From Corynebacterium poyangense (lineage in GTDB: Bacteria; Actinomycetota; Actinomycetes; Mycobacteriales; Mycobacteriaceae), in NCBI RefSeq assembly GCF_014522205.1, contig NZ_CP046884.1, positions 1,240,001-1,304,000 of the forward strand: a DNA stretch of 64,000 bases. The letters run 5' to 3'. The notes under the pieces are model-generated. The model had not been told where the DNA came from and searched no databases. It was given only the letters and a program-made list of their open reading frames with translations. The translations under genes and the position numbers were made by a program. Positions 46,747 to 56,828 of this stretch are shown piece after piece (position 1 is the stretch's first letter; each line of letters begins with the position of its first letter).

Positions 46747-46789
46747 ACCCGACGCACAGCGGGGGAACCGTAACCCCTGTGCGTCGGGT
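46747..46789. terminator. Strong stem-loop between cpfC and the RipA-like gene
   Basis: ACCCGACGCACAG at 46747-46759 pairs perfectly with CTGTGCGTCGGGT at 46777-46789, with further G/C pairs inside. On the minus strand it follows the RipA-like stop by about 30 bp and is trailed by TTCACCTTTTC. It is the likely terminator of that gene. Confidence 0.8.
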
Positions 46790-46819
46790 AGTCTCTCAAA
46801 TTTGTTAAGGATGCGGCGG

Positions 46820-48478
46820 TTAAATCAAGCGAACCGCGTAAGGACTCATGCCTGCATATCGGACTGAAGAAACCTGCACTACAGATCCTGATTGAGGTGC
46901 CTCAATCATCTGACCGTTACCTAAGTAGATAGCAACGTGGTATTCCGCATTGGGACCCCAGAAGAGGAGATCGCCTCGCTGGATTTCGTTGATATTCACT
47001 TTCGTGCCGTATTGGTACTGATAACCGGTATAGTGCGGCAGGGCAATTCCGATGCCAGCGTAGGCGTACAACACTAGCCCAGAGCAGTCGAAGCCAATCT
47101 TGTTGTAGTCCCCATAGGAATCTGCCACTCCGCCGTCCCGGATACCTTGAGACGGTCCTGTCGCAGTTCCGCCACCCCAGGCATAAGGAACCCCAAGCTG
47201 AGACATTGCCCGGTTGATCACCGTTTCAATTTTTTGATCTCGCGAACCCTGAGCAGCGCCAGCAGTATTTCCGGCCGCTTCGGACACAGAGTCCAAGGTT
47301 GGGACTTGACCTAAGGGCACCTCGGTGCCATTAACATTGGGGTTTTGCTCCCCAGCATTATGCACCGCAGAGATCGTGGCATTAGCCGCGTCTTCGCCCT
47401 GAGGGTATGGATTCTCCGTCTGATTATGAGCCGCACTAGCTGCCGCAATCAACGCGGCAGCTGCTTGAGCCGCTTGATTAGCTTTAGCCTTACGTTCAGC
47501 TTCTTTCTGCTCCTCGGAGCGTCGTGCTTCCTCGGCTTCCTTTTCCCGACGTTCCCGATCCGCCTCAGCCTTGGCCTGACGGGCAGCATCTTCTGCTTGA
47601 CGACGCTGTTCAGCTGCCTGACGTGCTGCTTCTTCGGCAGCAGCACGTTCTTGCTCGGCCTGCTGATAAGCCTCATACTCTTTGCGCTGCTGATGAAGCT
47701 CATCCGCTTTTTCCCGATTACCATCGAGCTCAGCCTGAGCTAAATCGCGCTGCTGCATCAGGTCCTGACGTCGAGCATTTTCTGCAGCAAGTTGGCCGGA
47801 AGTCTCCTGAATCCGAGACTCTGCAGCATCTTTGGCCGCAGCCGCCTCGGATTCTCGCTGTTCCGCCAAATCACGAGCAGCACGCAACCGCGATTCCTCG
47901 TTGGCATGTTCCGTACGCGCTTGATCTAATGCGGAAATGGCTTGCTGCTGTTCTTCGGCGTTGGTCCGCAGATAGGTTTGACGATCTAAAGCGTCACGCG
48001 CTGCATCATCGCTAGCAGCAGCTTCGATTCCGCCGGTGTTGCTATGTCGATATGCCGTACGAGAAATCTCATCTAGCTTCTTTTGTGCGTCTTCAATTTC
48101 TCGTTGGGTGGTATTAAGCCGGTCTCGAGCAGATCGAACCCCCTGCCGTGCCTGTTCCGCCGTGGCTTGAGCATCATGCAAGTCAACAAGGGCTTTGTTT
48201 ACTCCTTCACGGAGTTCGCCCATGTGCAACTCAACTTTATTGATTTCATCTTGCACCTGAGCAATGGCTCCAGCCAGACCTGCCACATTTCCTTGACTGT
48301 TGCGGATCGCATCCAGCGCATTCTGAATATCAGTGTTGCTGGGGTTTGTTGGGGCAGCGTTCGCTACACCAGGGTGAACAAAACTAGCTGTGCTGCTCAA
48401 CATGGCAGCGCACAAAACGGTCGCCACAGTCGATCGTGTCACCAAACGTCCGTGGCGGCGGGGAGTGGAGTTAAACAT
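46820..48478 (-). CDS. RipA-like NlpC/P60 peptidoglycan hydrolase
   Basis: This secreted D,L-endopeptidase probably cleaves peptide stems during cell separation. From ATG 48478 (AAGGAG 8 nt upstream) it has 552 residues. Residues 1-40 are a signal peptide ending SFVHPGVANAA, and about 50-340 are long coiled-coil rich in Ala/Glu/Gln/Arg. A Pro/Asn/Gly-rich linker leads to the C-terminal NlpC/P60 domain (about 430-552). The catalytic Cys is in FDCSGLVLYAYAG and the His in AEYHVAIYLGNG. The coiled-coil is the autoinhibitory/FtsX-docking part in RipC/RipA-type proteins. The longer frame to 48577 is rejected. Confidence 0.92.
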   Translation of the reverse strand: MFNSTPRRHGRLVTRSTVATVLCAAMLSSTASFVHPGVANAAPTNPSNTDIQNALDAIRNSQGNVAGLAGAIAQVQDEINKVELHMGELREGVNKALVDLHDAQATAEQARQGVRSARDRLNTTQREIEDAQKKLDEISRTAYRHSNTGGIEAAASDDAARDALDRQTYLRTNAEEQQQAISALDQARTEHANEESRLRAARDLAEQRESEAAAAKDAAESRIQETSGQLAAENARRQDLMQQRDLAQAELDGNREKADELHQQRKEYEAYQQAEQERAAAEEAARQAAEQRRQAEDAARQAKAEADRERREKEAEEARRSEEQKEAERKAKANQAAQAAAALIAAASAAHNQTENPYPQGEDAANATISAVHNAGEQNPNVNGTEVPLGQVPTLDSVSEAAGNTAGAAQGSRDQKIETVINRAMSQLGVPYAWGGGTATGPSQGIRDGGVADSYGDYNKIGFDCSGLVLYAYAGIGIALPHYTGYQYQYGTKVNINEIQRGDLLFWGPNAEYHVAIYLGNGQMIEAPQSGSVVQVSSVRYAGMSPYAVRLI

Positions 48479-48500
48479 CCCGAGCGACTCCTTTTCCTTC

Positions 48501-48530
48501 AAATAGTCAAGTCTTTTTCCTTGACTATTT
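48501..48530 (-). promoter_or_regulatory. Perfect 11-bp hairpin in the leader of the RipA-like gene
   Basis: AAATAGTCAAG at 48501-48511 and CTTGACTATTT at 48520-48530 are perfect complements with an 8-nt loop. The hairpin ends 22 nt before the start codon, just upstream of the Shine-Dalgarno. No T-run follows, so it is not an ordinary terminator; an mRNA-stability or operator role is possible. Confidence 0.55.
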
Positions 48531-48932
48531 GTCGGTAATACGGTTCCAAGAATCCGGCATCGAATCGATCGCATCACTGGGTATCCTGCCCGGCCTGCTT
48601 CCCCACACGCCCGCAGAATGAGGTTCCGCCACAGTCAACTATAAATCCTTGACTTATTGTGGTGACTGTAGAGGTTTATGTGATTGTTACCGACTCACGA
48701 GCCGACAATTGCACCATAGGCTACTTAAACCCCATTTGCTTAATTAATATCTCTAGTAACATCAGTTACATTGCGTCACTTTGACATCATTTAGCTAGAT
48801 GACCTGCTGGGATACGCTAATAAAATTGAGAATGTGATCCTTAACACATTTTTTGTTAGATAGGGTGGCGCTGACCCCGTAGCGCTTTGTGGATATGCTA
48901 AGGCCGTCGGCAAGCCTGGATGGTTGACACGC
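48531..48932. other. Gene-free stretch upstream of the RipA-like gene
   Basis: These 402 bp hold no convincing gene. They should contain the promoter of the RipA-like gene; TATAGT on the minus strand near 48640 is a possible -10. GTAAC-ATCA-GTTAC at 48756-48769 is a short perfect inverted repeat and could be a regulator site. I looked for a c-di-AMP (ydaO) riboswitch, known upstream of some actinobacterial hydrolase genes, and did not find its conserved blocks. Confidence 0.4.
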
Positions 48933-49427
48933 CTACCTGATGAAAGCTGTACGCGCGGCGCGCCACGCAGCCACAAAGACGGCGCCGACCACAATTGCGG
49001 CAATAAGACTAAACATTCCCCACGGCGCGGAATAGTTATCCAGGTCTGCAATAAAGGCGTGGAGTTGCCCGGGATAAGCGACTGGGTCAAGGTTCTGGGC
49101 TAGATTATTTCGCCCAATCTCCAGTTCGGCCCGATGGTGCGTCTTACTCACCACATCGACGATCGTGGGCGATCTCAGAACAATTGTGTCAAGGTCGGAG
49201 TCGTTCAGTAAATCAATTCCAAGGTTACGAAGTCCCCCGGCTTCGCTGGGATCATGATTAACAATGACTATTCCAAGAGAGCCAAAACCGTCATTTTCCG
49301 CCTCAACGGCGATCTGACTGAGCTTTCCCTCTTGGTCTACAAATGGGCTATCGCCAAGGTGAGGTGATTCGATAGCGACGTGGCCCTCAGCTAGTTGCTG
49401 GGCAAGATCGCTCTGGAGGGCATCCAT
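48933..49427 (-). CDS. Rv1476-family membrane protein
   Basis: The 164-residue protein has a soluble N-terminal domain (1-130) and one C-terminal membrane helix (about 136-156, GMFSLIAAIVVGAVFVAAW). It corresponds in position and layout to M. tuberculosis Rv1476, between acn (Rv1475c) and ripA (Rv1477). AAGGGG lies upstream of the ATG. Function unknown; the acidic domain contains TIVLRSPTIVDVVSKTHHRAE. It is divergent from acn. Confidence 0.8.
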   Translation of the reverse strand: MDALQSDLAQQLAEGHVAIESPHLGDSPFVDQEGKLSQIAVEAENDGFGSLGIVIVNHDPSEAGGLRNLGIDLLNDSDLDTIVLRSPTIVDVVSKTHHRAELEIGRNNLAQNLDPVAYPGQLHAFIADLDNYSAPWGMFSLIAAIVVGAVFVAAWRAARTAFIR

Positions 49428-49558
49428 GACTAAACCCCTTAACCTGGTATGTCGACGTTAAATCTCATTGGAACCACCTCTTGGCCCTCCCCCCAATTTA
49501 GGGCATTCAACGATCTTTTGCCGACACGACACGGAGGGTACATGGGTAAATTCGCCAA

Positions 49559-49574
49559 CAGAACGATCGTACTG
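49559..49574. promoter_or_regulatory. AcnR operator upstream of acn
   Basis: CAGAACGATCGTACTG matches the AcnR consensus CAGNACNNNCGTACTG known from C. glutamicum at every fixed position, and the palindrome extends by AA/TT on each side. A likely -10 TAAGAT follows at 49576-49581, so bound repressor would block the acn promoter. The regulator gene acnR is downstream of acn. Confidence 0.85.
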
Positions 49575-49707
49575 TTAAGATGGCCGAGGTGCTTGGGGTT
49601 CTCAACTACCATGAATTATGTAGGAACCCCCTGCGTTCTTTAAATCTGTGCGAAATCACAGCCGGTTTCGCTTACATGCAGAGAACTCACCCATAAAACA
49701 ATAGGAA

Positions 49708-52539
49708 GTGGAGCTCACTGTGACTGAAAGCAAGAACTCCTTTGACGCCAAGCGCACGCTCGAAGTTGGCGACCGTACATATGAGTACTTCGCACTCGAC
49801 GTTGTGCCCGGCATGGAAAAATTGCCTTATTCTCTCAAGGTACTTGGCGAAAACCTGCTGCGTACCGAAGACGGCTTAAATGTCACCGAAGATCATATTA
49901 AAGCCATTGCTAATTGGGATCCTGACGCCGAACCGGATACCGAAATTCAATTCACCCCGGCTCGGGTGCTGATGCAGGACTTTACCGGTGTACCTTGCGT
50001 TGTGGACTTAGCAACCATGCGTGAAGCGGTGAAGACCCTTGGTGGCGATCCAGACCAGGTTAATCCCCTTGCTCCCGCAGAAATGGTGATTGACCACTCG
50101 GTCATCACGGAATCATTTGGTCGCCCTGATTCTTTGGCGAAGAATGTTGAAATTGAATACCAGCGCAATGAAGAGCGTTATCAGTTCCTGCGCTGGGGCG
50201 CAGAGAACTTTTCTAATTTCCGAGTAGTTCCGCCCGGAACCGGTATTGTTCACCAGGTCAATATCGAGTACCTCTCGCGCGTTGTTTTTGATAACGATGG
50301 TCTCGCTTACCCCGACACCTGTATTGGTACCGACTCCCACACCACTATGGAAAACGGTCTCGGTATTTTGGGTTGGGGCGTTGGCGGTATTGAGGCAGAG
50401 GCCGCGATGCTCGGCCAGCCCGTATCTATGCTGATTCCTCGGGTCGTCGGATTTAAACTCACCGGTGAAATTCCCGCCGGCGTCACCGCTACTGACGTGG
50501 TACTCACCATCACCGAGATGCTGCGTGAGCATGGCGTGGTGCAGAAGTTCGTAGAATTCTACGGATCTGGTGTGAAGTCTGTTCCGCAGGCTAACCGTGC
50601 CACCATTGGCAACATGTCACCGGAGTTCGGCTCTACCTGTGCGATCTTCCCGATCGACGAAGAAACCATCAACTACCTGACCCTAACCGGCCGTTCCCAA
50701 GAAGATGTCGAACGCGTCGAGGCTTATGCCAAAGCCCAGGGCATGTGGCTCGCTGAGGACACCCCAGAGGCTCAGTACTCCGAATATCTCGAGCTGGATC
50801 TTTCTACAGTTCAGCCTTCGATTGCAGGCCCCAAGCGCCCTCAGGATCGGATTCTTTTGAGCAATTCCAAGGCTCAGTTCCGGGAAGATCTCAAGGTCTT
50901 CACCAATGATCCAGTGTGCGAGGATGACTCCCAGGCTGCAGCCAAGATGGGCGCTGAAGGCGGAGCAACTGCCGTCGAAGCCCACGAAGACATTGATAAC
51001 TACAATGCTTCTTTTGCTGGACACGGAGAATCCGCAGCCGTCGGCGCAAAGGGTCGTCCCTCGAAGCCGGTTACTGTTCAGTCCCCACGTGGTGGTGAGT
51101 ACACCATCGACCACGGCATGGTCGCCATCGCATCGATTACCTCGTGTACCAACACCTCTAATCCTTCCGTGATGGTTGGTGCTGGACTGGTTGCCCGTAA
51201 AGCCAATGAAAAGGGTCTGAAAGCTAAGCCCTGGGTCAAGACCATTTGTGCTCCTGGCTCCCAGGTGGTTGACGGTTATTTCCAGCGGGCAGATCTGTGG
51301 AAAGACCTAGAAGCTCTGGGATTCTATTTGGCTGGCTTCGGCTGTACTTCATGCATTGGCAACTCCGGTCCTTTGCCAGATGAAATCTCGGATGCCATTA
51401 ATGACAACGACATTACGGCCACGGCTGTACTGTCCGGTAACCGCAACTTTGAAGGCCGCATCTCTCCCGACGTGAAGATGAATTACCTGGCCTCGCCCAT
51501 GCTGGTCATCGCATACGCCATTGCTGGCACCATGGACATTGATTTCGACTCTCAGCCCATTGGTCAAGATTCTGAAGGTAATGATGTCTATCTGAAAGAC
51601 ATCTGGCCTTCTGCCGAAGAAATCGAGCAGACGATCAATGACTCAATCTCTCGTGAGATGTACGTAGAGGACTATGCCGATGTCTTCAAGGGCGACGAGC
51701 AATGGCAGAACCTCGATGTTCCTAAGGGTAAGACTTTCGAATGGGATGAAAACTCTACTTACATCCGGAAGGCTCCTTACTTCGAAGGAATGCAGTTAGA
51801 GCCCGCACCGGTTGAGGACATCAAGGGTGCTCGTGTTCTTGCTAAGCTCGGCGACTCGGTCACCACTGACCACATCTCCCCTGCGTCGGCTATTAAGCCC
51901 GGCACTCCTGCGGCACAGTACCTTGATGCTGCTGGAGTGGAGCGCCAGGACTATAACTCCCTCGGTTCCCGACGTGGTAACCACGAGGTGATGGTTCGCG
52001 GTACCTTCGCTAATATTCGACTGCAAAATCAGTTGGTCGATCAAGCCGGCGGATATACTCTGGACTTCACTCAGGACGGTGCTCCGCAGTCCTTCATCTA
52101 TGATGCCGCGATGAACTACCAAGAAGCTGGAATCCCCTTGGTTGTTCTGGGTGGTAAGGAATATGGAACCGGGTCCTCGCGTGACTGGGCCGCCAAGGGT
52201 ACCAATCTTTTGGGTGTGCGCGCCGTCATTACCGAGTCCTTCGAGCGTATTCACCGCTCTAACCTCATTGGTATGGGCGTCATCCCGCTGCAGTTCCCAG
52301 CTGGTGAGTCTCATGAATCCCTTGGCCTTGATGGACACGAAACCTTCGATATTGAAGGCATTACTGAGTTCAACAAGGACGGCTACATCCCCAATACGGT
52401 GCACGTTGTAGCAAAGAAAGAAACCGGGGATCAAGTAGAGTTTGACGCCGTCGTGCGCATCGACACACCCGGTGAAGCTCTCTACTACCGCCACGGCGGT
52501 ATCCTCCAGTACGTTCTGCGCCAGATGGTGAAATCCTAA
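49708..52539 (+). CDS. acn: Aconitate hydratase
   Basis: This TCA-cycle aconitase of AcnA/IRP type has 943 residues, as in C. glutamicum. [4Fe-4S] ligands are in [11 protein letters not shown] and [11 protein letters not shown]. Other family blocks are [26 protein letters not shown] ([16 protein letters not shown]) and [10 protein letters not shown] in the swivelling domain. The GTG start at 49708 gives MELTVTESK as in C. glutamicum, as I recall it. GTG 49720 with GGAG 6 nt upstream is a better-placed alternative. Repressed by AcnR through the operator upstream; codon use looks typical of a highly expressed gene. Confidence 0.96.
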   Translation: MELTVTESKNSFDAKRTLEVGDRTYEYFALDVVPGMEKLPYSLKVLGENLLRTEDGLNVTEDHIKAIANWDPDAEPDTEIQFTPARVLMQDFTGVPCVVDLATMREAVKTLGGDPDQVNPLAPAEMVIDHSVITESFGRPDSLAKNVEIEYQRNEERYQFLRWGAENFSNFRVVPPGTGIVHQVNIEYLSRVVFDNDGLAYPDTCIGTDSHTTMENGLGILGWGVGGIEAEAAMLGQPVSMLIPRVVGFKLTGEIPAGVTATDVVLTITEMLREHGVVQKFVEFYGSGVKSVPQANRATIGNMSPEFGSTCAIFPIDEETINYLTLTGRSQEDVERVEAYAKAQGMWLAEDTPEAQYSEYLELDLSTVQPSIAGPKRPQDRILLSNSKAQFREDLKVFTNDPVCEDDSQAAAKMGAEGGATAVEAHEDIDNYNASFAGHGESAAVGAKGRPSKPVTVQSPRGGEYTIDHGMVAIASITSCTNTSNPSVMVGAGLVARKANEKGLKAKPWVKTICAPGSQVVDGYFQRADLWKDLEALGFYLAGFGCTSCIGNSGPLPDEISDAINDNDITATAVLSGNRNFEGRISPDVKMNYLASPMLVIAYAIAGTMDIDFDSQPIGQDSEGNDVYLKDIWPSAEEIEQTINDSISREMYVEDYADVFKGDEQWQNLDVPKGKTFEWDENSTYIRKAPYFEGMQLEPAPVEDIKGARVLAKLGDSVTTDHISPASAIKPGTPAAQYLDAAGVERQDYNSLGSRRGNHEVMVRGTFANIRLQNQLVDQAGGYTLDFTQDGAPQSFIYDAAMNYQEAGIPLVVLGGKEYGTGSSRDWAAKGTNLLGVRAVITESFERIHRSNLIGMGVIPLQFPAGESHESLGLDGHETFDIEGITEFNKDGYIPNTVHVVAKKETGDQVEFDAVVRIDTPGEALYYRHGGILQYVLRQMVKS

Positions 52540-52560
52540 AGCGTAAACGTCTTGAGGTCT

Positions 52561-52602
52561 AAGGGGTCATAGCCGCACACCCAGCGGTGTGGCCCCTTTT
52601 TC
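52561..52602 (+). terminator. Terminator of acn
   Basis: AAGGGG at 52561-52566 pairs with CCCCTT and CACACC with GGTGTG inside (stem-loop about 52561-52598), followed by a run of T. It separates acn from acnR, so acnR probably has its own promoter or relies on read-through. Confidence 0.8.
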
Positions 52603-52638
52603 CTTTCCCGTTCCTGTTGAACAATTGAGGACAATCAC

Positions 52639-53208
52639 ATGCCGATAGTCAGTGACACCGAGTTAACTCGTCGCCGCCAAGAAATCTTGGAAGGCGCTCG
52701 GCGCTGCTTCGCTGAACATGGATACGAAGGCGCTACGGTCCGACGCCTAGAAGAATCGACGGGAAAATCCCGGGGCGCAATCTTTCATCATTTCGGAGAT
52801 AAGGAAAACCTTTTTCTTGCTTTAGCAAGAGAAGACGCTGCTCGCCAAGCTGAGGTCGTGGCAAAAGAAGGCCTTGTCCAAGTAATGCGAGATATGCTGA
52901 ATCATCCCGAGCGTTATGACTGGCTTTCTACCCGATTAGAAATTACCCGCCTATTAAGAACTGATCCCGCTTTTAAAGCCAGGTGGCAGGAACACCAGGC
53001 GGTTTTGGACAAAGCTGTCACCCAGCGTCTTCAACAAAATGCGGCGGCTGATCGGATGCGCAGCGACGTTCCCATGTCGGTACTTCATACCTTTCTGGAA
53101 ACCGTCATGGAAGGTTTTATTACTCTGCTAGCATCTGGAGGCTCGACTCAAGGCTTGGAAAAGGTTCTGGATTTGGTCGAAGAAACCGTACGCGGTCATT
53201 CCTCGTAG
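52639..53208 (+). CDS. acnR: TetR-family repressor AcnR
   Basis: The 189-residue protein has the N-terminal TetR helix-turn-helix (about 10-56: RRQEILEGARRCFAEHGYEGATVRRLEESTGKSRGAIFHHFGDKE) and an all-helical ligand domain. In C. glutamicum AcnR represses acn; citrate is reported as effector. Position 100 bp downstream of acn and the consensus operator upstream of acn identify it. Confidence 0.95.
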   Translation: MPIVSDTELTRRRQEILEGARRCFAEHGYEGATVRRLEESTGKSRGAIFHHFGDKENLFLALAREDAARQAEVVAKEGLVQVMRDMLNHPERYDWLSTRLEITRLLRTDPAFKARWQEHQAVLDKAVTQRLQQNAAADRMRSDVPMSVLHTFLETVMEGFITLLASGGSTQGLEKVLDLVEETVRGHSS

Positions 53209-53249
53209 AAAACTGTACTTTACAGATTGAGCATTCTAGACTAAGCGGT

Positions 53250-54014
53250 ATGGTTTCATTACTGCTGATTTCTTCTCGCCAAGACCCGGCGGCTTGCGCT
53301 TCCGAATTTCATGATGTTGTCCGCACCGCCGGGATTAGTAGTGGTGAATTATCGCACCAAATTGTTGATTCCACCCTCGTCACGCTCAGAGACCTCAACT
53401 CCTATGACGGGATTATTGTTGGCGGGAGTGCGTTGAATGTTACTGACACTACTCACTCCCCTTATCAACAACATGTGCATCGTGAATTAGAACAGTTATT
53501 GACTCTCGATATACCCACTTTATTTATTTGCTTTGGAAACACCTATTTAGCTGATTTAACCGGTGGTTCGGTTACTAGAGACTATGGTGAGCCAGCCGGA
53601 AAAACATGGGTAGAATTAACCGAATCTGGGAAAAAGGATTTGTTAACTGCGCATCTTCCGCAACAGTTTTCAGCATATACCGGGCATAAAGAAGCTGTGA
53701 AAGAAGTAGGGCGCGGTGTTGACATATTAGCTACCGGACCTCAATGTCCGGTTCAAATGGTTCGGGCTAATGATAGCACCTGGGCATGCCAATTTCATCC
53801 CGATTTAGACCATGAGGGCATGTGCGCACGTATGGGCTTTAACCTTACTGGTGGGTATTTTTCTCCGGAGGATTTTGACACCATCACTGCTGAACTGGCC
53901 AGTGTGTCAACCTCCGCAGCTAATTCGATTATGAAGAGATTTGTGGAAATCGCGCAGGAGTGGACGCCTGGCACCTCCACCATCCCCCGTTCTTCACGAA
54001 TAGGTGCACGCTAA
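53250..54014 (+). CDS. Class I glutamine amidotransferase-like protein
   Basis: The 254-residue protein resembles the amidotransferase domain of GMP synthase. The nucleophile strand is LFICFGNTYLADLTGG (Cys near 89) and the His is in CQFHPDLDHEG. The usual QFHPE Glu is Asp, and GHQ after the Cys is GNT, so it may not be a standard glutaminase. TAGACT lies 7 bp before the ATG and there is no Shine-Dalgarno, so it may be translated from a leaderless mRNA. The same gene follows acnR in C. glutamicum. Confidence 0.75.
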   Translation: MVSLLLISSRQDPAACASEFHDVVRTAGISSGELSHQIVDSTLVTLRDLNSYDGIIVGGSALNVTDTTHSPYQQHVHRELEQLLTLDIPTLFICFGNTYLADLTGGSVTRDYGEPAGKTWVELTESGKKDLLTAHLPQQFSAYTGHKEAVKEVGRGVDILATGPQCPVQMVRANDSTWACQFHPDLDHEGMCARMGFNLTGGYFSPEDFDTITAELASVSTSAANSIMKRFVEIAQEWTPGTSTIPRSSRIGAR

Positions 54015-54050
54015 CCCCATCATCTCTTCGGTGGGGGTTAGAATATCTGC

Positions 54051-54320
54051 ATGTTTGCCATTATGACTGTTACCGGCGCTGATCACACGGGCATTATTGC
54101 GGCTGTATCTTCTGCCCTTGCAGAACTGGATGTCAATATCCACAATGTCTCTCAAACCCTGATGGAAGAATGGTTCACCATGATTCTGAGGGTAGGTTTC
54201 GACGAAAATAAAACAGATCTTACTCATATCCAAGAACGAATGCAGCAGGTAGAAAAATCTGAAAATCTCGTTATTCGGATTCAATCCGAAGCTCTTTTTA
54301 GTGCTGTTAATGAAATATAA
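54051..54320 (+). CDS. ACT-domain protein
   Basis: This 89-residue protein is a single ACT domain: [47 protein letters not shown] with the expected beta-alpha-beta-beta-alpha-beta order. Such stand-alone proteins bind an amino acid or regulate a partner. It lies 8 bp before the DUF711 gene, the usual pairing of this family, so the two probably form a regulatory complex. Confidence 0.9.
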   Translation: MFAIMTVTGADHTGIIAAVSSALAELDVNIHNVSQTLMEEWFTMILRVGFDENKTDLTHIQERMQQVEKSENLVIRIQSEALFSAVNEI

Positions 54321-54328
54321 GGTTATCG

Positions 54329-55693
54329 ATGAGTCTTACTCTTAATGCTGGGCATATTTTAGACACAATTGAGATGATTGAAAAATATCGTCTCGATATT
54401 CGTACGGTGACAATGGGTATATCACTGCTTAGTTGTACCAGATCAACGATGGAAGAAACCTGCCAGGCCGTTTATCAACGGGTAACTCAACAAGCTTCAC
54501 GACTTGTGGAAGTCTGTGAAAGCATTGAAAGGGAACTAGGGATACCGATTGTTAATAAGCGGATATCCGTTACGCCCGTGTCCTTAATAATTGGTGGATT
54601 ATCGGGAAATCCGACTGAGATTGCGCAAACCCTTGATAAAGCTGCATCTGAGGTTGGAGTGAACTTTATTGGTGGCTATTCCGCTCTCGTTGAAAAGGGA
54701 GCCACTGAAGCAGATCAACGTCTCATCGAGTCTTTACCTGAAGCCCTCAGCACCACTAATGTTGTCTGCGCTTCAGTTAATATCGGGTCTTCGCGCGCCG
54801 GCCTTAACATGAATGCCGCATCTGACCTGGGACGAGTTATTTCTCACGCGGCCCGAATCACCGCAGCAGAAAACTCCATCGCGTGCGCGAAATTGGTGGT
54901 TTTTGCCAATGCTGTCGGTGATAACCCCTTCATGGCAGGAGCCTTTCACGGTATCGAAGAGCCAGATTGTGTTATATCCGTTGGGGTATCGGGTCCTGGC
55001 GTTGTGGACCGCGCCTTAGGCAACCTTGAGGATGCCAGTCTAGATCAGGTGGCAGAGGAAATTAAGAAAGCTGCATTCAAAATCACCCGCTGTGGTCAAC
55101 TCGTGGGGACGATGGCAGCTGAACGGTTAGGAGTTCCCTTCGGAATAGTTGATCTATCTCTTGCTCCTACCGCAGAACTAGGCGATTCCGTCGCACATAT
55201 CCTAGAACATATGGGGCTAGACCAAGTAGGTACTCACGGTACAACTGCCGCCTTGGCACTGCTTAATGACGCAGTCAAAAAGGGCGGCATGATGGCGTGT
55301 TCACGAGTGGGAGGTCTATCCGGTTCCTTTATCCCCGTGTCAGAAGACCGAGGCATGATTGATGCCGTGCGAGCTGGTTCAATAAGCATTGACAAACTCG
55401 AAGCCATGACGGCCATCTGTTCGGTAGGCCTGGACATGATTGCGATTCCCGGTGATACTCCACCAGAAACTATTGCCGGAATGATTGCTGATGAAGCTGC
55501 TATCGGCATTATGAATCATAAAACCACCGCCGTTCGCGTCATCCCTGTGCCTGGCACAGTTGCGGGTGATGAAGTGAACTTTGGTGGTCTACTAGGCTAT
55601 GCCCCAGTTATCCCGGTAAATAAGGTATCCAACCGTGCCTTTATCCACCGGGGTGGTTTTATCCCTGCTCCTGTGCATGGCTTCCGTAACTAA
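54329..55693 (+). CDS. PFL-like DUF711 / UPF0210 protein
   Basis: The 454-residue protein is the UPF0210 family: [29 protein letters not shown] at the start, [44 protein letters not shown], and a C-terminal [27 protein letters not shown]. It is related to the pyruvate formate-lyase barrel but no glycyl-radical motif is visible; the catalytic role is unknown. It is paired with the ACT gene directly upstream. Confidence 0.9.
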   Translation: MSLTLNAGHILDTIEMIEKYRLDIRTVTMGISLLSCTRSTMEETCQAVYQRVTQQASRLVEVCESIERELGIPIVNKRISVTPVSLIIGGLSGNPTEIAQTLDKAASEVGVNFIGGYSALVEKGATEADQRLIESLPEALSTTNVVCASVNIGSSRAGLNMNAASDLGRVISHAARITAAENSIACAKLVVFANAVGDNPFMAGAFHGIEEPDCVISVGVSGPGVVDRALGNLEDASLDQVAEEIKKAAFKITRCGQLVGTMAAERLGVPFGIVDLSLAPTAELGDSVAHILEHMGLDQVGTHGTTAALALLNDAVKKGGMMACSRVGGLSGSFIPVSEDRGMIDAVRAGSISIDKLEAMTAICSVGLDMIAIPGDTPPETIAGMIADEAAIGIMNHKTTAVRVIPVPGTVAGDEVNFGGLLGYAPVIPVNKVSNRAFIHRGGFIPAPVHGFRN

Positions 55694-55711
55694 AAGCCAT
55701 GCCCTGCTCAG

Positions 55712-56521
55712 CTAGGATTGGGCAATAATCTGGCCAACTCGCTCATTGCCCAGAGCAGTCATGTGCACCGGCATATTTCGGTGTTGCCCAAGATCAATAA
55801 GCCCGCCGAACCAGCGCTCTCCATCCGGAGCGCACATGCTGTGTCCTACTGACGCAGGTTTGAGATCCACAAATTGAGTGTGAGTACGATCTGCGACATT
55901 GCGCAGCATATCATCTGAAAGCCACTCAATATAAGTGATGAAATCAAAGAACTCACGGCTATGGATATTATTACCCATTTGCGCTAAACAGGTGTGGTGG
56001 TCATCGGTGATACTGCTGTATCCAACAATCTTAATTTTGGCTTGGGGAGCAGCCGCCCGGATCCGTTCTACCTGGGCAGATGCACCATCGACCACATAGT
56101 TACGGATATCATTTTCGGTTACACCACTCATCAGCGGGCCGTACGTGTTATTAAAGCCGATGTTGACCAGCACCACCCGGGTATCTGGACCTAAAGCACC
56201 GTCCGCAATTGCCCGATCAACTTCTTTATCAAAACGATTTTCACCACCAAAGACTGTCGCTCCGGCGCAGGAGTAGTCCTGGGGTTCTAACCCCATGTTC
56301 CAAGCTGCATGCTTGGCAAAACCCCAGGGATCGGTGGGACACGGGTTAGCGTTGGGGTCAATGCGTGATTGTGCTTCTGCTTCGAGCGTCGGGTTCGCCA
56401 TGATGGAATCCCCGAAGGACACCAGGTTTCCGGGGGCTGCATTGGCCACTCCCGGAGTCAAACACAATCCCATAGCAGCGGTTATTGCCAGAACCGCAGT
56501 TTTTAGGGGACGCATATTCAT
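55712..56521 (-). CDS. Secreted SGNH/GDSL-type hydrolase
   Basis: The 269-residue protein has a signal peptide (about 1-28, ending ANAAPGN) and block I VSFGDSIMANP with the nucleophile Ser, then INIGFNNTYGPL. The C-terminal His is in MPVHMTALGNERVG. The Asp usually three residues before that His is Met, as in actinobacterial esterases that work with a Ser-His dyad. Two Cys pairs suggest disulfides. Probably an extracellular esterase; substrate unknown. It faces away from metF with 400 bp between them. Confidence 0.78.
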   Translation of the reverse strand: MNMRPLKTAVLAITAAMGLCLTPGVANAAPGNLVSFGDSIMANPTLEAEAQSRIDPNANPCPTDPWGFAKHAAWNMGLEPQDYSCAGATVFGGENRFDKEVDRAIADGALGPDTRVVLVNIGFNNTYGPLMSGVTENDIRNYVVDGASAQVERIRAAAPQAKIKIVGYSSITDDHHTCLAQMGNNIHSREFFDFITYIEWLSDDMLRNVADRTHTQFVDLKPASVGHSMCAPDGERWFGGLIDLGQHRNMPVHMTALGNERVGQIIAQS

Positions 56522-56774
56522 AAGACTTTGCCTTACTGCCGGTGTGTCGTCTCATCGACGTACTGCCCCACACCGGGCTTCCTCGGTCGGTTGATTCGGT
56601 TGGTGGTGAGCAATCCTCAAAAAACGACGTTAGTTTTCATTTGAGAACAGTTCACGCTCTGTAAGTTTATCGAAGAAATTTTTCACCGTGTTACATTTTC
56701 TTTCAAAAAAATTTAGCTTTTTTAGCTGTTTTAAAAGAAACATTAATTTCATGGCGTGACCTGGGAAAATAAAA
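56522..56774. other. AT-rich intergenic stretch between the hydrolase gene and the metF regulatory region
   Basis: No gene is seen. The segment is clearly AT-rich in 56640-56760, including several A or T runs, and should hold the divergent promoters of the SGNH hydrolase gene and metF. TAAAAT at 56770-56775 is a possible -10 for metF. Nothing else is recognised. Confidence 0.4.
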
Positions 56775-56790
56775 TAGACATCTCTGTCCA
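56775..56790. promoter_or_regulatory. Probable McbR operator upstream of metF
   Basis: TAGAC-ATCTCT-GTCCA matches the C. glutamicum McbR consensus TAGAC-N6-GTCTA at 9 of 10 positions. McbR represses methionine and cysteine genes, including metE and metF, and is released by S-adenosylhomocysteine. It lies upstream of the SAM aptamer, close to the likely metF promoter. Confidence 0.65.
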
Positions 56791-56828
56791 TTATCGCCGA
56801 ACCGCTTAATGCAATAGGATCGGAACAA

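Noticed and set aside
47345..48538. Long plus-strand frames opposite the RipA-like gene
   Set aside because: They are antisense shadows of the Ala/Glu/Arg-rich coiled-coil codons with no start signals or recognisable product.
48531..48780. c-di-AMP (ydaO) riboswitch before the RipA-like gene
   Set aside because: Some GGCGGAACC and GGGTA-type stretches are reminiscent, but the conserved GGGTGAATC and CAGCTAACC blocks are absent.
49647..49660. TGTG-CGAAAT-CACA upstream of acn as a GlxR (CRP-like) site
   Set aside because: GlxR consensus needs TGTGA-N6-TCACA; here the half-sites are two bases too close.
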